From Pholis gunnellus (taxonomy: Eukaryota > Chordata > Actinopteri > Perciformes > Pholidae), in the NCBI GenBank assembly GCA_910591455.2, contig OU342809.1, positions 22,646,349 through 22,710,348 on the forward strand: a DNA stretch of 64,000 nucleotides. The letters run 5' to 3'. The notes below the pieces were generated by a model. That model was given only the letters and a program-made list of their open reading frames with translations, made no database searches and was not told the origin of the DNA. Positions 38,431-56,295 of this stretch are shown here, one piece after another (positions within the stretch are counted from its first letter, which is position 1; every line of letters starts with the position of its first letter). The position numbers were made by a program, and so were the translations under genes.

Positions 38431-40094
38431 TTGAATTTTTTTTTTTAGCTTTGCAAAAGGGAGAAGCTTGCAGAAGGATAGAGATTTTTTTTTTTTGATT
38501 GCATATTAGTGTATGCAGTTAGTTGTACACAACAGCTGTGGTTCGATTCCATCGTAAGCCCTGATGAGAGTAGCTACTAATACTTCACAGGGTGAAGCTC
38601 GGCGTGGCAAGAAACCTGAAGTACAGTGTTGTCGTACAACAGATTCAGTGCTTTTCCCATCATGCTTTGCCTGTAACCGATCTAATAATCCATTTCTTTA
38701 CTAGCTGTACCGACACTAGTTCCCAACATGTCGCTGCATATCTTAACGGAGCCTCGTAATGAACCTGAAACGATGTGAGCACGGAGCTGTAACACATACG
38801 GAGAGCAGACAAGACACAGTGTAAGTGTCATCATATTTAATTTGAATACTGATCCCTGCAGTCTGTTCTCCTGCAACATATAGCGTCCTATTTTATATCA
38901 GCGTCCATCTGTGTTGCGGACCGAAGCGCGGAGGGGGACATCTGTTTAGCGCAAATGTGTTATTAAAAACACGCGAGCGCACGCAGATAATCTACAGATA
39001 CACAAATGGACTAAAACACTACCCACTCCTGACACGAATGCAAGGTCGGAAGTATCGCAAAAAAAGAAGGCGAAAAGCGCACACCCGAGCAGCTGCGAGA
39101 GGTCATGGTGGTAAGGAGAGCAGGTGCTGAGGGATTAAGTGTTCTCCTAGCCTCTGGTTACACACCACAGTGGACCTGGGATCCGTGTGTCTGTGTCTGA
39201 CAGACACACACTGCCGGGGGGGGAGGTTCAAGGTAGAGGCGGTAGAAGGTGTTTACGGACGGAGAGATGAAACAATGGGTGAGAGGTGGAGAGGCCGCGG
39301 GGATCGATGCGCTGCGAGTGCAGCGACTGTATTGTGCGGCCGCTTAAGTTTGCGCACCAGCAAAGCAAATGCCACCTCGCAGATCCGAGGTTTAAGTAGG
39401 CCGTGTTATGTCATTGTCATCATGGCGTGTTTGTGTAAGCTGGTGTGCGGCAGCATGCTGTGATAATCAACTAATTACAGGAAGCGCACACAGACAGGCG
39501 TCCGTATAGGAGGACACACTGTCTGTTGTCCTCTCGGTTCCGACAGGTTGCCGATGGGAAATGTGCAGCCCCGTGTTTGTGCGAGCGCTTCCCCTCTGAT
39601 GTTCAAGGGTCTGTTTTTTCTTTTGTGCTTCAAGACACATTTATGTTTTTACCCAATCAAACGCCGCTAGGGATAATGTCTCTTCGGTTCTCTGCACTAA
39701 CTGTAAGCCTTGTGTCTAAAGTAAGCAATCATCAGCTATTCAGTTCCCCCACAGATGTTTAAGAGCCAATAAGGAAGCCGGGCAGAGTGGAATTAAAGTC
39801 TCTGCCGGAGTCGTCAACGCAAACACAGATAATATATCACCACGTGAACCCAATGGCTCCCAGTACTTAGTGCAATAACGAATATGTCGTATCTGTCTTA
39901 CTCTTCAGAATCAGGTAAACCCAGAGCCTTCTCCCTGACCTTGGTTGCTACGGGAACATAACCACTCTCTGCTTGGTAACCAATTCTTTTCTAATTGCTG
40001 TTGTCGTGGCAACAGCGCAACCAATGTAATCCAGAAAAGGCCACAATCCTAAGTGTTTCCTGTTGCAGCGCTCGCCTTCTCGGGAGCGGTCCCT

Positions 40095-40138
<44 letters not shown>

Positions 40139-40330
40139 GCACATCTGATCATTCAGACAACGGTCGCCACCAACACTGTAAAAAGCCTGGTTCAAAGCGG
40201 GAGCTTTCGGCTTTGCAGGTGTGTTTTTTTTGGAGGACACAGATGGCGGGGTTGACACTGAAATACTCACAGATGTATAGCAACAGAAATTATGGATCTT
40301 TTTTTTTTTTCCTCACTTCCCATGTCTTTA
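38431..40330. other. Intergenic stretch, det1 to LINE relic
   Basis: No exon or element that I can name. It contains a (CA)n microsatellite at 40098-40135 and a short G-run near 39217. Confidence 0.55.
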
Positions 40331-41070
40331 CACATCGAACCCTGTTGTGCTTTCTACTTAAACACGGATCCAGTTCTGAAGGCACTGCAAATTGAAAGCA
40401 TCTGTATTCGGACCTATCGGAAACAATCACCTATACTCCCTTCATCAACCCTTGACTCTACTTTTTCTAAATGGGAAGATGTAGGTCTACAATGACACAT
40501 TTCCCAGCTTTGATGAGCTGCGTCAAAACCAATATTTTTAGGTTATGTGTGGCATTTTATAAAAAACAACAATTTCCCTCATTTCCTTTTTCTTCCACCT
40601 CACCTCGCTTGGGGAAAATATCATTCATTATCAGATAGGAGAGCCTCATTCAACTCGGATAATCGAATCCTGTTGTGAAAAGGAACTACATATGGAGTTA
40701 ACAGATGACTATTGGAAGGGAGCGTTAAAACGGGTCACCTCATCATGTGCTAGCCTTTCACTAATTCAATTGAAGGTTTTTACATCACTCACTCGGATCT
40801 GACCCATATGTTTCGGTCATGCTCTGCTACTCCACATTATTGATCTTTGGTCTGCTACACCCTTTCAGATCTTCAAGGGGTCCCTGTTAAACCAAGTCCA
40901 CACATTGCCACCTTGGGAGAACCAAATCTTCATTGTTTGTTTTTGTTTCTTGAAATATGAAATGTGGAGATCTCTGTTACTTTTCAATACTGTATTTGTA
41001 CCTACATCTCCAGCAATGCGATTACTTAGGAAAATAAAAGATGCATATCCACATATTGAGTCAACTACGA
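40331..41070 (+). mobile_element. L1/Tx1-type LINE ORF2 C-terminal relic
   Basis: One frame reads STLDSTFSKWEDVGL (about 40447-40491). Further on, another frame reads LTHMFRSC, then a stop, then PHIATLG, corresponding to the zinc-knuckle-like 'LTHMFWSCP...' and '..ALFG' end of fish L1-clade ORF2 as I remember it. Several frameshifts and stops separate these pieces, so it is a dead fragment. Confidence 0.55.
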
Positions 41071-41823
41071 CACCTGAACACTAGGCCGAGAACTAGAAAA
41101 CTAGCGAGCAAATTTGTCCAAACAGTTAGCAGAAAAACAGTTCCAATAGTTAACTAGAGGTAATGGATAACAGTTCCAATAGGTCATTAATATTAATGGA
41201 TATATAGTTCAAAAAGAGGGCTAAAAGATAGTTACCAGTTTGCACGTATAGCTCTTTATTAGAAAAGAGATTGACAGGAATATACAACATTTCAGTTTGC
41301 CATAGATGTAGCAAAATGTATCAGATTTTAACTTATGTGTGCATTGGTGACTGTTGTTGTTCTATAAAGATATTTAAATATGGGTACACGGTCAAACAAG
41401 TTGCATCAACAGTCTGCAGTGTATCTGTTGCAGTTGTTATTACGTTAAGGGGAGGGTCTGAAGAAAATATGAATAGGGTTTTGTTTTTTTGTTTTTTTAA
41501 AGGGAAATATTCAGCCCACCACCTCATCCCAGTTCCTTTCATACAGTCCATAACCGACTCTGGAAAATGACATGGTTGTGTGAGGTGTAACAGGGATTAA
41601 GCAGTAGGTGGTTTGTTGATTTCTAACAGGGGGGGGGGGGGGGGACGGTTTGTTTCGTTCTCCCTCATGAACGACTTATCGTTCTGTCGTGCTGTTGTTT
41701 GAAGAATGTTACAGATCCAACAGGAAACTGACAAAAGGGCGGGAAAAAGTTGGGTTTAGAAATCCCTGCAACACCAACAGTCCACTCAACTCTGATGGAT
41801 GTAAGAGCGTCAAAAGAGAGCAG

Positions 41824-41867
<44 letters not shown>

Positions 41868-44800
41868 TGTTGCTCAAGTTTACTACTCCAACTGGTGAGA
41901 AATACAGGCGAGGTGGTGAAGGAAGAACAGATAATCATATGGATACAAGGCAGTGGCTGCAAAAAAGTCAGAAAAGATTTACGGGGGGGGGGGGGGTTTC
42001 ATTATACCCTCACAACAGCTAGAATGTCCACCAATGACTGAAGGGCCACAGCTTTTATTACTCTGAAGATGGCAGAGAGATGGCTCTCCGTGTTTGCTGT
42101 CATGGTGTTTTGCTCCAGTTGGACAGAGTGACTCCTAAAGTCTGTTTTGGTTGGTAAACTCCAATTTCACTGAGTCATATCGTGAGTTATATTGTGTATG
42201 CATAGACACACAAATAGAGACAGTGCAGAGTAGATTATTTGTTAGCCTTCAAGCTAACTGCTAGCTTGTATTTCATCACAATTAGACATGTGTTTAAACC
42301 TGTACACAAGAGACATTCTCATAAGGAAGTTCACTTAAATTGGTGACCAATAGTACCGTAATGGTAAATCCAAAGTCAATAGAACTTTGTTTGTGCTCCT
42401 CAAAGCGCTGGAACTTTACATTTTACAAACTCAGCAGTGCCTAGTCCTTGAGTAACTTCATTGGGACTATTTCTTTGATATAAAGTAGTTCCATCGACAA
42501 CTTGCCACAGTGAAGTCTGTGGATTATTCAGAGCAACCGGGACGTTGCTTCTTGAAAGCAGCGTTTTTTTATTAAAAAATTACAGCAAATCAATACGGCT
42601 TAGTGGACAAGAGTATGTCTCCCAAATCCTTTATACTCCTCTTATACGTTGATGCATACACTGTGGGAATACACACACACACCTTTACCCTCTCCATATC
42701 CCTCACCTGTTATTGTTATCGACCACACCGGTATTATTCCTCCCTGTTACATAGAACACTATAACACTGTCAACATTTCATTTCACACGGATTACCACTT
42801 CAGCCGCATCTGTACAGCTGATTGAGACCAGTTCTGCACTTGTGGAGCCTCCCGGCGAGAACCATCAAATCACAAACACCACCACCTAATGAGCGTAAGG
42901 AGCAGGCGGGGGCCTGTTGAGGAGGGAAGGAGAGGGCCTAAATATTGACGGCAAATATTTGATTGAAGGCGTAGGGGTTGTTCCCCCGATTCATAGGTGT
43001 GTGCTCAGACACAGAATACACACACACACACACACACAAAAACCACAATCCACAATTCCATGTGTTATCAGCGTCTGTAGCTGTCTGTGACTGGGACAGA
43101 GAGGGGTGGATGCTTCATATATGCACCTCCACACACAGTCCTCCGGGCCTACGCCATGCTGAGACAAATACACAGATCGACTGTGGTAGATGCTACTGTG
43201 TGTGTGTGTGTTTGCTGCAGATTATTTCTAACTGACTTCATATATCCGTCGTTCACCCGGTTGGATGCCAGCACGTGCACAGCACCCACACACACACACA
43301 CACACACACAAACAGCAATCCTCTGTACAGCCCTTCAGCACGCACTCGCACACACCTGACTGAGCACCAGTTGGGGGGTTTCAGGTGGAAATCCGCAGGG
43401 GAAGGGCTTCGCAGCATGGCCGACCTAAAAATAGGATGCACTGGGATGTCCTTTGTGGATAAACACTCACACCGTCACATTATACCCAAACAGAAAGAAC
43501 TGGGAGAGAAAAGGTGAAGAGGCAAGCGCTAGTGGTGTACATGAAATATTATCATGACGGTGCGTTCAGTGAATAAGAGACATCTTACATGTGTGTGTTC
43601 ATGCTTGTGATGGGACACGGTGATGTTATCAACGTGCATTTGGAAAGCTAACAGGCCTGACTCTTCGGTTGTCAGAATGCCCGTGTCTCTCTTGCAGCAG
43701 GGGCTTCCCTTATTACAGTCAAAGACTCAAACTAATTTAAAAAATCAGTTTTGTGATTTCTGCGTGCAGTAATGAGTGTAGTTAGGTTCCCCAGCACCAG
43801 TCTTTGGCCCCTTTGCACTGGTCCCTGAGACCAGCGCGGTTCCGGGGATTCAACAGGTGATCAGAGTTCTCCACCTGCTGGACGACAGATAGAACAGCAT
43901 CTTCTCCTCGGCCTACATTCTTTGAACTACAACTTCCATCAGCCCTGCGTGTCCATGAGCAGAGAAGAAAAGTAATTACGTGCATTTACTCAAGTCCTGG
44001 ATTTAATTACACTTTTCTATTCCACCACCGAAAATGTACTACCAACAGTACACAGAGTAGTCAAACTCACCACCACGAGCTGCTACTGCAATACCAAAAA
44101 CACAAGCAGCCAGTTTAGATTCAGACAAAGGTTCAGAAAACTGAGTAGTGAACTTTGTCACTGAGTCAAAGCACTTTGAGTCGAGTTTTACTCTATCTCC
44201 ACAGGAGATCTATCCATTTGTCGAGGTGAACTTCCGGTGACAGTTCCATTTTATGTTACTTTAATACTGACATGTAAAAAGTAGGCTAAACAAATATGAT
44301 AATCAAACTGTTTTATAAGCAGTTTATTCATTTTAAAACATTACACATACCTGCTATAAAGCTGCACTAATATGCTGTATTGAAAATAACTGGCTTTTCA
44401 ACCGTAGAAACAAACCCAGGTTGCTAAAAGTTTCCCAAAGTGTGTCCCTATTAGCAGTGCAAACTGCTATTTTAAGACAGTACGAGGCTGTAACGGTCAA
44501 GATATTCTTTGATCACTGTGAAGTGAAAATGTTTTCTTTAGTAGAGTCTAAAGTGACATGGTGTCATGGTCCTGTTTTCTTTTTTGTATTGCTGAACCTG
44601 AGACAACATCCCTCAGTCTGTCCAGTTACAGTTTGTCCCTACTAATTATAAAGTGGATTTAAAGGGGAACACCACATAAATGAAGATTTCTGATGTTACT
44701 GCCATTACCAAGGAAAGTTGAACCAGTATACTTGAGCTATTCTCTCTCAAAGCCAGAACCCAGAGAGCACAGTCATAGACAATGACTGGTTTTGTGGACC

Positions 44801-45190
44801 CACAGAAGGTTTGGTTCCCTTTTGGGAAATGAGTTTTACTGTGCTGGGTGCTCTCAGTGTCATCTGAAATCTTTCACAATTCATTATCGATGGAGTAGTT
44901 CCACATTTTATACTTGATGACATCACACATTTGAGTTTTAGCACTCTAGCCTTTTGACATACTAGAGATGTTCAGTTTGGGACTGTCTTAGACCATACAA
45001 ACATGTAGACATTTTGGAAATGGGTGTAGCAGAATAAGAATACAGCCTACTGGAAAATAATAAACAAGTATATTGTTTTTCAGTCAAACTGACTTGTTCA
45101 TTAAAGGCTGCTGTTGCTCAGGGTTACACTTGATATCCTGTGTTTTAAATCTTCTAAATGTTGGGAGATCACAAAGGTGATCTGATCTGG
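41071..45190. other. Intergenic stretch with poly-G tracts
   Basis: No exon seen. It contains G-runs at 41630-41644, 41825-41865 and 41983-41996 and CA tracts at 43018-43038 and 43288-43311. The poly-Gly and poly-Pro open frames here are repeat artefacts. Confidence 0.6.
41825..41865 (+). repeat. 41-base poly-G tract
   Basis: An uninterrupted run of 41 G residues, directly visible; the longest homopolymer in the window. Confidence 0.93.
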
Positions 45191-45194
45191 TCTT

Positions 45195-45430
45195 GGAATA
45201 AGATAAGATAAGATAAGATAATCCTTTTTTAGTCTCGCAGTGGGGAAATTTACACGATCACAGCAGCAAAGTGGACAGTGCACACAAGGTACAAGGTAAA
45301 GTATTATAAATAAGTAATAAACATTAAAGAATATCAACTAAGTAAAAAAGTACAAAAATCCACAGTAACTAAATATAACTAAAAAATAAAATAAAATGAA
45401 TAAAATATTATATATACAGACAAACCTTTA
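45195..45430. mobile_element. LINE 3'-end-like repeat with (AAGAT)n tract
   Basis: An AAGATAAGATAAGATAATCC microsatellite runs into AGTCTCGCAGTGGGGAAATT and then CAGCAGCAAAGTGGACAGTG. This combination is familiar from Rex1-type LINE 3' ends in fish. No coding part remains, and the family name is from memory. Confidence 0.45.
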
Positions 45431-45615
45431 AGGGACGATGCTAGATTATTATACCTTCCAAATGGGTATAACAATAACATAACTCAAAATATAGACCTTT
45501 GTGTTAACATTTGTCTCACTTACATTTCATATTTTCAATGGTGGTGCATTGTTTGCCTTTTTCTGTGAAGAGAAAGCTAAAGTTTCTAAAAGTGGTTTTA
45601 TCTTAAATTCAATTT

Positions 45616-45619
<4 letters not shown>

Positions 45620-45696
<77 letters not shown>

Positions 45697-45757
45697 TTTT
45701 CAAGTTATATTAATTTTAATCTAAACTTTTGTATTTCGATGCTTTGGCAAAACATTT

Positions 45758-45819
<62 letters not shown>
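45620..45819. repeat. Two long (GA)n tracts upstream of map1lc3b
   Basis: (AG)n spans 45620-45690 and (GA)n spans 45761-45819, separated by 70 bp. The second ends four bases before the CRE of the map1lc3b promoter. Polypurine mirror repeats of this length can adopt triplex DNA and are GAGA-factor-like sites. Confidence 0.95.
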
Positions 45820-45820
<1 letters not shown>

Positions 45821-45824
45821 CACA

Positions 45825-45846
45825 TGACGTCAGAGGTCAGCTGACA
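45825..45846 (+). promoter_or_regulatory. map1lc3b proximal promoter: CRE and E-box
   Basis: A full CRE palindrome TGACGTCA (45825-45832) is followed by GTCAGCTGAC (45837-45846), a palindrome containing the E-box CAGCTG. They lie about 240-255 bp upstream of the map1lc3b ATG, before a GC-balanced leader that I take as the 5'UTR. The motifs are visible; the function is inferred. Confidence 0.5.
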
Positions 45847-46080
45847 GGTTTGTTTTGCTTGCTCTTGCTCGTCCCGACAACAACACAGCAAGAGGAAGGA
45901 AGCAGCGACATCAGACCTCCACTGAACTACAGTCCTTTAGTTTGTATTTTACCAACAAGCCACCAGCACAGACGCCGCGGATAGTTTCTCAAATCGTGTT
46001 TTAGCTTTTATAGTTCCGCTTTGATACAGCCGCTACCTCCGTTTCTCCGTCTACTGCCAACTGGTTGACTTTGACGCAAT

Positions 46081-51173
<5,093 letters not shown>

Positions 51174-52700
51174 ACCGCCTCCCTTCTTCTTCCACCTGGC
51201 AGGCGATTGAACAATTGTAGTTTTTAGCCCCCTCCGCGTCTCTTGCCACAAAACCTTTAGTCTCGACTGTAAGAACTAAAACACATACCGCTTAATGTAA
51301 ACACGGCGTACGGTAATTTACAGCCGGAATTGGTTAGGTTGTGACCTATTTATGACTGCAATGAGCGACTGTTTGTGTACCACCGCACTCCCCCAATAGC
51401 ATAGAGCCACAAGGGTCAATCCCTAAATCTGACTCAGGCCAATAGAGTCTTTTAGCGTGTGTGTGTCTCTGCTTCTTTATCGTCCTCTCTGGTGGACCAA
51501 CCGGTCGACGGCAGTTCTTTTCAGTGTTGTGGTTGCGTGTCTCCTCGGCTGTATTTATGTTAATGTATATATACATTTCAGGTAGTGATGTTGCATTAAA
51601 GTGGTGAGGCTCTCCACCACTTGTCTATATATACATTAGCCAATGAACAACGCCAACCTGGATCTGAAGATTTGTGGAGACGGGCACCAGAGAAAGATGA
51701 GGGTTTCTGGGTTCACCTGTTGTTTTTAGTGCAGCGTTTTATTGCAGCGACAAGGTGAAGCTTTGGGTTTTATAGTCTGGATCAGAGTACTTTTTGCCAG
51801 AGATAAATGCTAAATGAAGTAGAGAAAATTCCTGTTAATGCATCCCCGCCGTGTTTTTATCCCTCCCTGCCTTGTATCCTGAAGCGTCTTCACTGTAACA
51901 AAATCTATGTTAGGGGAATTGCTTTTGCTCTGGAAACGGATGATTGTAGTTTGCAAAAAAGAAAAAAGGAAGGAAAAAAAAGCCTTGGTGTACAGATATT
52001 ATTGACTTTACAGCTTAGAGTATAAAAGGGGTTCCAATGAGAGTGTAACCAAGTTGACGTTGGACGCACTACAGCAGCAGGGTCTGATTGCATGTGTGAG
52101 TGGAGGCTGATGAGGAGGCGTTTCTGTAAATGATGAGGGGCACGGGGGTCGCCGTTTCCCCCTTTCCCCTTTTTTTAATGTCCTTTGTCACAAGTATTTA
52201 TTAAGGTGATCAAGGACGGTCACACAAACGGTGAAGCAGAGGCCGGTTGACGAGCATCGTGTCTGACTGTGCTTCTGTGTTCTGCCTTTGAGCTGCAGGG
52301 CTGATTTCTCAGAGCTGTCGCCGTTGTTCAGTTTCAGTTCGCTGTCATTCAACAAGCAGTTTGGCTACCCGGTGGGTTTTTAAAAGGGCAAAACCTGAAA
52401 GAACAAAGAAGTAGAATATCCCGTGTGTCTATAGATGGTCCTTCATGCTGTGCTGTGCTTCCCCTCTTCCTCCTCACCGTCTTCTTCACAGCTGCTTTTA
52501 TATATCGCGGTATTTTATCATTTTAGTTCCTTTTTATTCGATGTGATTTTTATTTCACTGTACAACATGCCCATACTCTCCGCTGTCTACAGCATGTGAT
52601 GCCGGCCTACAGAGCTTTCCTCACTTAAGTGAAAGCCACTGTGTGTTTGTTACAGAGGGGTGGAGCGTTTGTTTCCGGGGTCTTTTCTGCCTGCTCCTCT

Positions 52701-52706
<6 letters not shown>

Positions 52707-52791
<85 letters not shown>
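52707..52791. repeat. (CA)n microsatellite in the map1lc3b 3'UTR
   Basis: About 85 bp of uninterrupted CA, sense strand, shortly before the distal polyadenylation signal. Confidence 0.95.
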
Positions 52792-52795
<4 letters not shown>

Positions 52796-52854
52796 CCACA
52801 CTCAGCAATATCACACAGCCTCTTCTTATGTATTTATGTTGGTATTTTGTAAAC

Positions 52855-52860
52855 AATAAA
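52855..52860 (+). terminator. map1lc3b distal polyadenylation signal
   Basis: Canonical AATAAA 1.68 kb after the stop, followed within 50 bases by a TGTG/T-rich element. An alternative ATTAAA lies at 51595-51600. Confidence 0.5.
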
Positions 52861-52875
52861 AGGAGAAAAAAGAAT

Positions 52876-55732
52876 CAGTTATGTGTTGCCTGTGTTTTTC
52901 TACTTATAAACACAATTATCAACATGCTCATTGACCAAAAGCTGTCACAACCTTCCAAACATAATGCTTCATATGTTCAGTATCTGGCATCATCATCATC
53001 ATCATCATCATAATGCCACATCTTCTCACATGGTGTCCAACCCAGTTTACAGTGGCTACTCCCCAGATATCATGTGTCGCACATTTACACCTCAGAGGGC
53101 CAGACTTCGGTCGCAGAGAAGAAGGGAGGACGTCACAGCAGAGACATGTGGTGGAGTGCTTGGGTGGCTGATGAGGTTCATGTTTTTTTTTCATATTTCT
53201 AAAGCTCTTAATTTACATGCATTTGTCTTATATTTTTTCACTGTCCATTTTACATTACTGTTACATATAAGATACACACCTGGTGGCCCTGACAATATGA
53301 TAACACATGCAAAGAGACAAAACTCAAGCAAATTCTTAAAAAAAAACTTAAATAGAGAAAACAACCAAATACAGAAACGCACTGCAAGTAGAGAAAACAC
53401 AACCAAACACACGGTTACAAACGCTATGGAGGTCACAGACAGAAATATAAACACCTGCCAAAAGTACTCAAAGCTTCTTCTGTGGTAGTTTGTATTGTGC
53501 TTTATTTGTTAGTTGAAAGCTTAATTGAAAATATGCCTATTCTGTCATTTTCATTAACGGATATTAAAATGACTAGTGGCCGCTGTAAAATGTCACTTGG
53601 GGCCCCAAAATGTTCAGAAAAGGCCCCGGACTTATGGCAGGTTATAGTTTCAGCGGTGCGCATCACTTTTAAATGTCCACCTGGAAACAGTTTCCATTGT
53701 TGTGTGGTGCTATATTTGGTTGTGTTTTCTCTATTTGCGCATGTGTTGCCAGATTGGTAAAGATGTTCTTTAAATTTGTTTGCTTTTTTTATGTTTTTTT
53801 TTCTCAATTTGCAGTTTTTTCTCTCAGTGCCAGTTATACCAGAAAGGTGAACAGTGACAGTGAGCAACCTGGGAAGAAACACAACAAGGAACACAATTTC
53901 TAACATGCCAACAGTTGATTGTCTGTAATTTGAACCAATGTTAGAAATAAATATAATTTTAGTTATTTACTTTTGAGGTGAATGCTCAATCCCAGAGGCA
54001 TTTAGTATTTATAGTTGGAGGTGTGCAGACCTGTGTGTCCCGTTCTGCTAAACATACATTTAGCAGAAATATAGATCAGAAAATGTTCCCTTTTATATGC
54101 ATTCCTTATGTCTGGGTAAAAACAAAACAATGGTCACCACTTTTTAGTGGTACCAAAATAAAGGCGCATTGAAAGTAGTTTGATGCAACACTAAAGTTGT
54201 TTCTGTGTTTTTTTAGCATTCTGAAACATTGAATCATACATGTGTAAATATGGGTCTGTTCCACTGTCCGCCCTGTCATTTTCTATGGAGGAGAATGTTT
54301 GTTTTTATCCATGACAACATGAGACCTGTAATCTCAGTGTTGCTCCAACTGGATCATTTCAACACAAGTCTTCCAGTGTTTTAGGATCCGACTATTCAAA
54401 CACAAATCTTATTGTTATTTCATTTGCTGCACATCTTTGAAAGGGACTTTGAATTGTAATGAGAATAAATAATTATTTCTAAATATGAATGGTCTGATTT
54501 TGTCGTAAGAGTCAATCAGCTCATTGATCAGGTGACAGCCAGGCGCCTCCGATCATGCCCTGGGTCACGCAGTCAGCGAAGAGTAATTGCAGCAGCCGCC
54601 TCGATTTCATGAGGTTCTCGTTAGCTACGTGTGCGTGATGCCAATATTGAAAGTCAGGGTCAAACCGGACAGAAATCCAATCGGCATGCATTGCGCGTCA
54701 ATCACGGTGATCGATTCAACGAGACTAATATCTCTGTTCAACGCTAGATCGGGGCAGTACATTTTTAAGAATTCAATTCAATAGGTCTTTTTCATATCAG
54801 ACAATTTGACATATAATCACAATAAAATGTGCATGTTATAATACGATGAATGGCAGCTGAAGTCTACTTAGCGGTGTCAGTTTCAGGGTCCATTGTTATT
54901 GTTATCAACACAGTAACACAGTCATTGTCCTCCAAAATGTCTACTGTGAAAAAGGCTGAATGGATAAGTATTTGAATATTTAAAATGGCTTATATTACCT
55001 TTTAACTTGATAAATTGGCATGTACACTATGTGATAAAAGACAGAATCAGGAAATATTTTATTATTCACCTCAAGGTTCAAATAAAACAAGTTCAACTGT
55101 TCAAACATTTGCACACATATATTCCAAAAGCACTTTTTACATAAGATGAACATGCATGCTGGAGGATTTTTACAGATTCAGACTCATGTCTGGTCTCAGG
55201 AAACTGCTAAATTAAATAGTAAAAAACTATTCATATTTTTGAAGGTCAGCGTCACACTGGTTCCCTGGACAAAGCCAATGGGATTTTTCCATTGGATTTT
55301 GGATTCTCGCAGAAAATAAGCTCTGTGGCACACAAGTTATGACATTTACAAGATGTGTTAAGCAAGATCATTTAAGGGGCTAATGTTATGCTATAACCCA
55401 CCAGGGTTGCATGAGTGGAATACACTACATAACTGTAAAGGTAGAATAGTTGGCAGGATGACGTTTTGTAGTCTCATTTAACAACTTGTTAGCAATTGCC
55501 TTTTTAGGCCATGTAAAAGCTTCAAAATGTATAATGGGTATTTACTGATGTATTGAATGTTTTGTATTGAATTGAATTGAACTCTCTTAAGCTGGTTTTC
55601 ACCACAGACCTTATTTCAGGCATTTAACCAATAACCCAATCAAAAGATTCATTGAGACGAGGGAGTGAAAAAATGCTGACTCATGTCCCCAGGTATTAGG
55701 ACTCATTCCCGCACTCTATTTCTGTGACACAA
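52876..55732. other. Intergenic stretch between convergent genes
   Basis: No exon recognised. It contains an (ATC)n tract at 52988-53010 and AT-rich unique-looking sequence. Confidence 0.55.
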
Positions 55733-56295
55733 TTGACCCTTGGTTAAGCCCCGCCCCCTGCTGCTACTCGGCCAAGCTTTCGTAGCCACCACGGAGCCCG
55801 CACTGTCACTAACTGCACAGAGACTGCAGAGAGAAGCGGACAGACGGGTCTAAAATATGTGTTAGAAAGGATATATCCAGGATGTCAAACTAATTCAGCA
55901 GTGAAAACAGGTTCAAAAGACAAAGACAGAAGCTAAAGCCTCTACAGTTCACAGCGTAAAAGTGAACCATCACATCCATCACATCGCCATGGCGCTCGAG
56001 ACAGAAGACAATGACATTAAGGAGCAACGTTGTTCCTGTAGAGCCGGGTTGGTCTTTATTCGCTGTTACAATCATTAAAAAGCAAAAGCAGCATGTGTGT
56101 ACCTTCAGTTAATGAAGTGCTAATGTACTATGCTAATGTTAGCTCCACAAGTTTTTAATGTAGAAACGTAACAAGGACTGCATGAGGGTCTACGGTGCTG
56201 AGCCATGTAGCTACCGGACCCTGGTCAGAGCTGGCCGATTCTACCCTACGATTGGCCAGTCTGCGTTTGATGGGCGGGACTTAGCGAAGGGTCAC
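55733..56295. mobile_element. MITE-like element with imperfect terminal inverted repeats
   Basis: The left arm TTGACCCTTGGTTAAGCCCC and the right arm on the minus strand GTGACCCTTCGCTAAGTCCC match at 16 of 20 positions, and both continue CGCCC. The interior is 510 bp without coding capacity. A fish repeat with this terminus is familiar to me, but I do not assign a superfamily. Confidence 0.5.

Larger units (their letters stand above)
51174..52875 (+). other. map1lc3b 3'UTR (estimated)
   Basis: Non-coding sequence from the stop to the last likely polyadenylation signal. ATTAAA at 51595-51600 could give a short form; AATAAA at 52855-52860 would give a long form that includes the (CA)n tract at 52707-52791. 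Confidence 0.55.

Noticed and set aside
41665..42022. Poly-Pro and poly-Gly open frames
   Set aside because: Translations of G homopolymers only.
52629..53488. Overlapping frames containing His-Thr repeats and a 185-codon frame
   Set aside because: The His-Thr parts are the CA repeat. The 185-codon frame has no domain, no splice context and lies beyond the map1lc3b polyadenylation signal.
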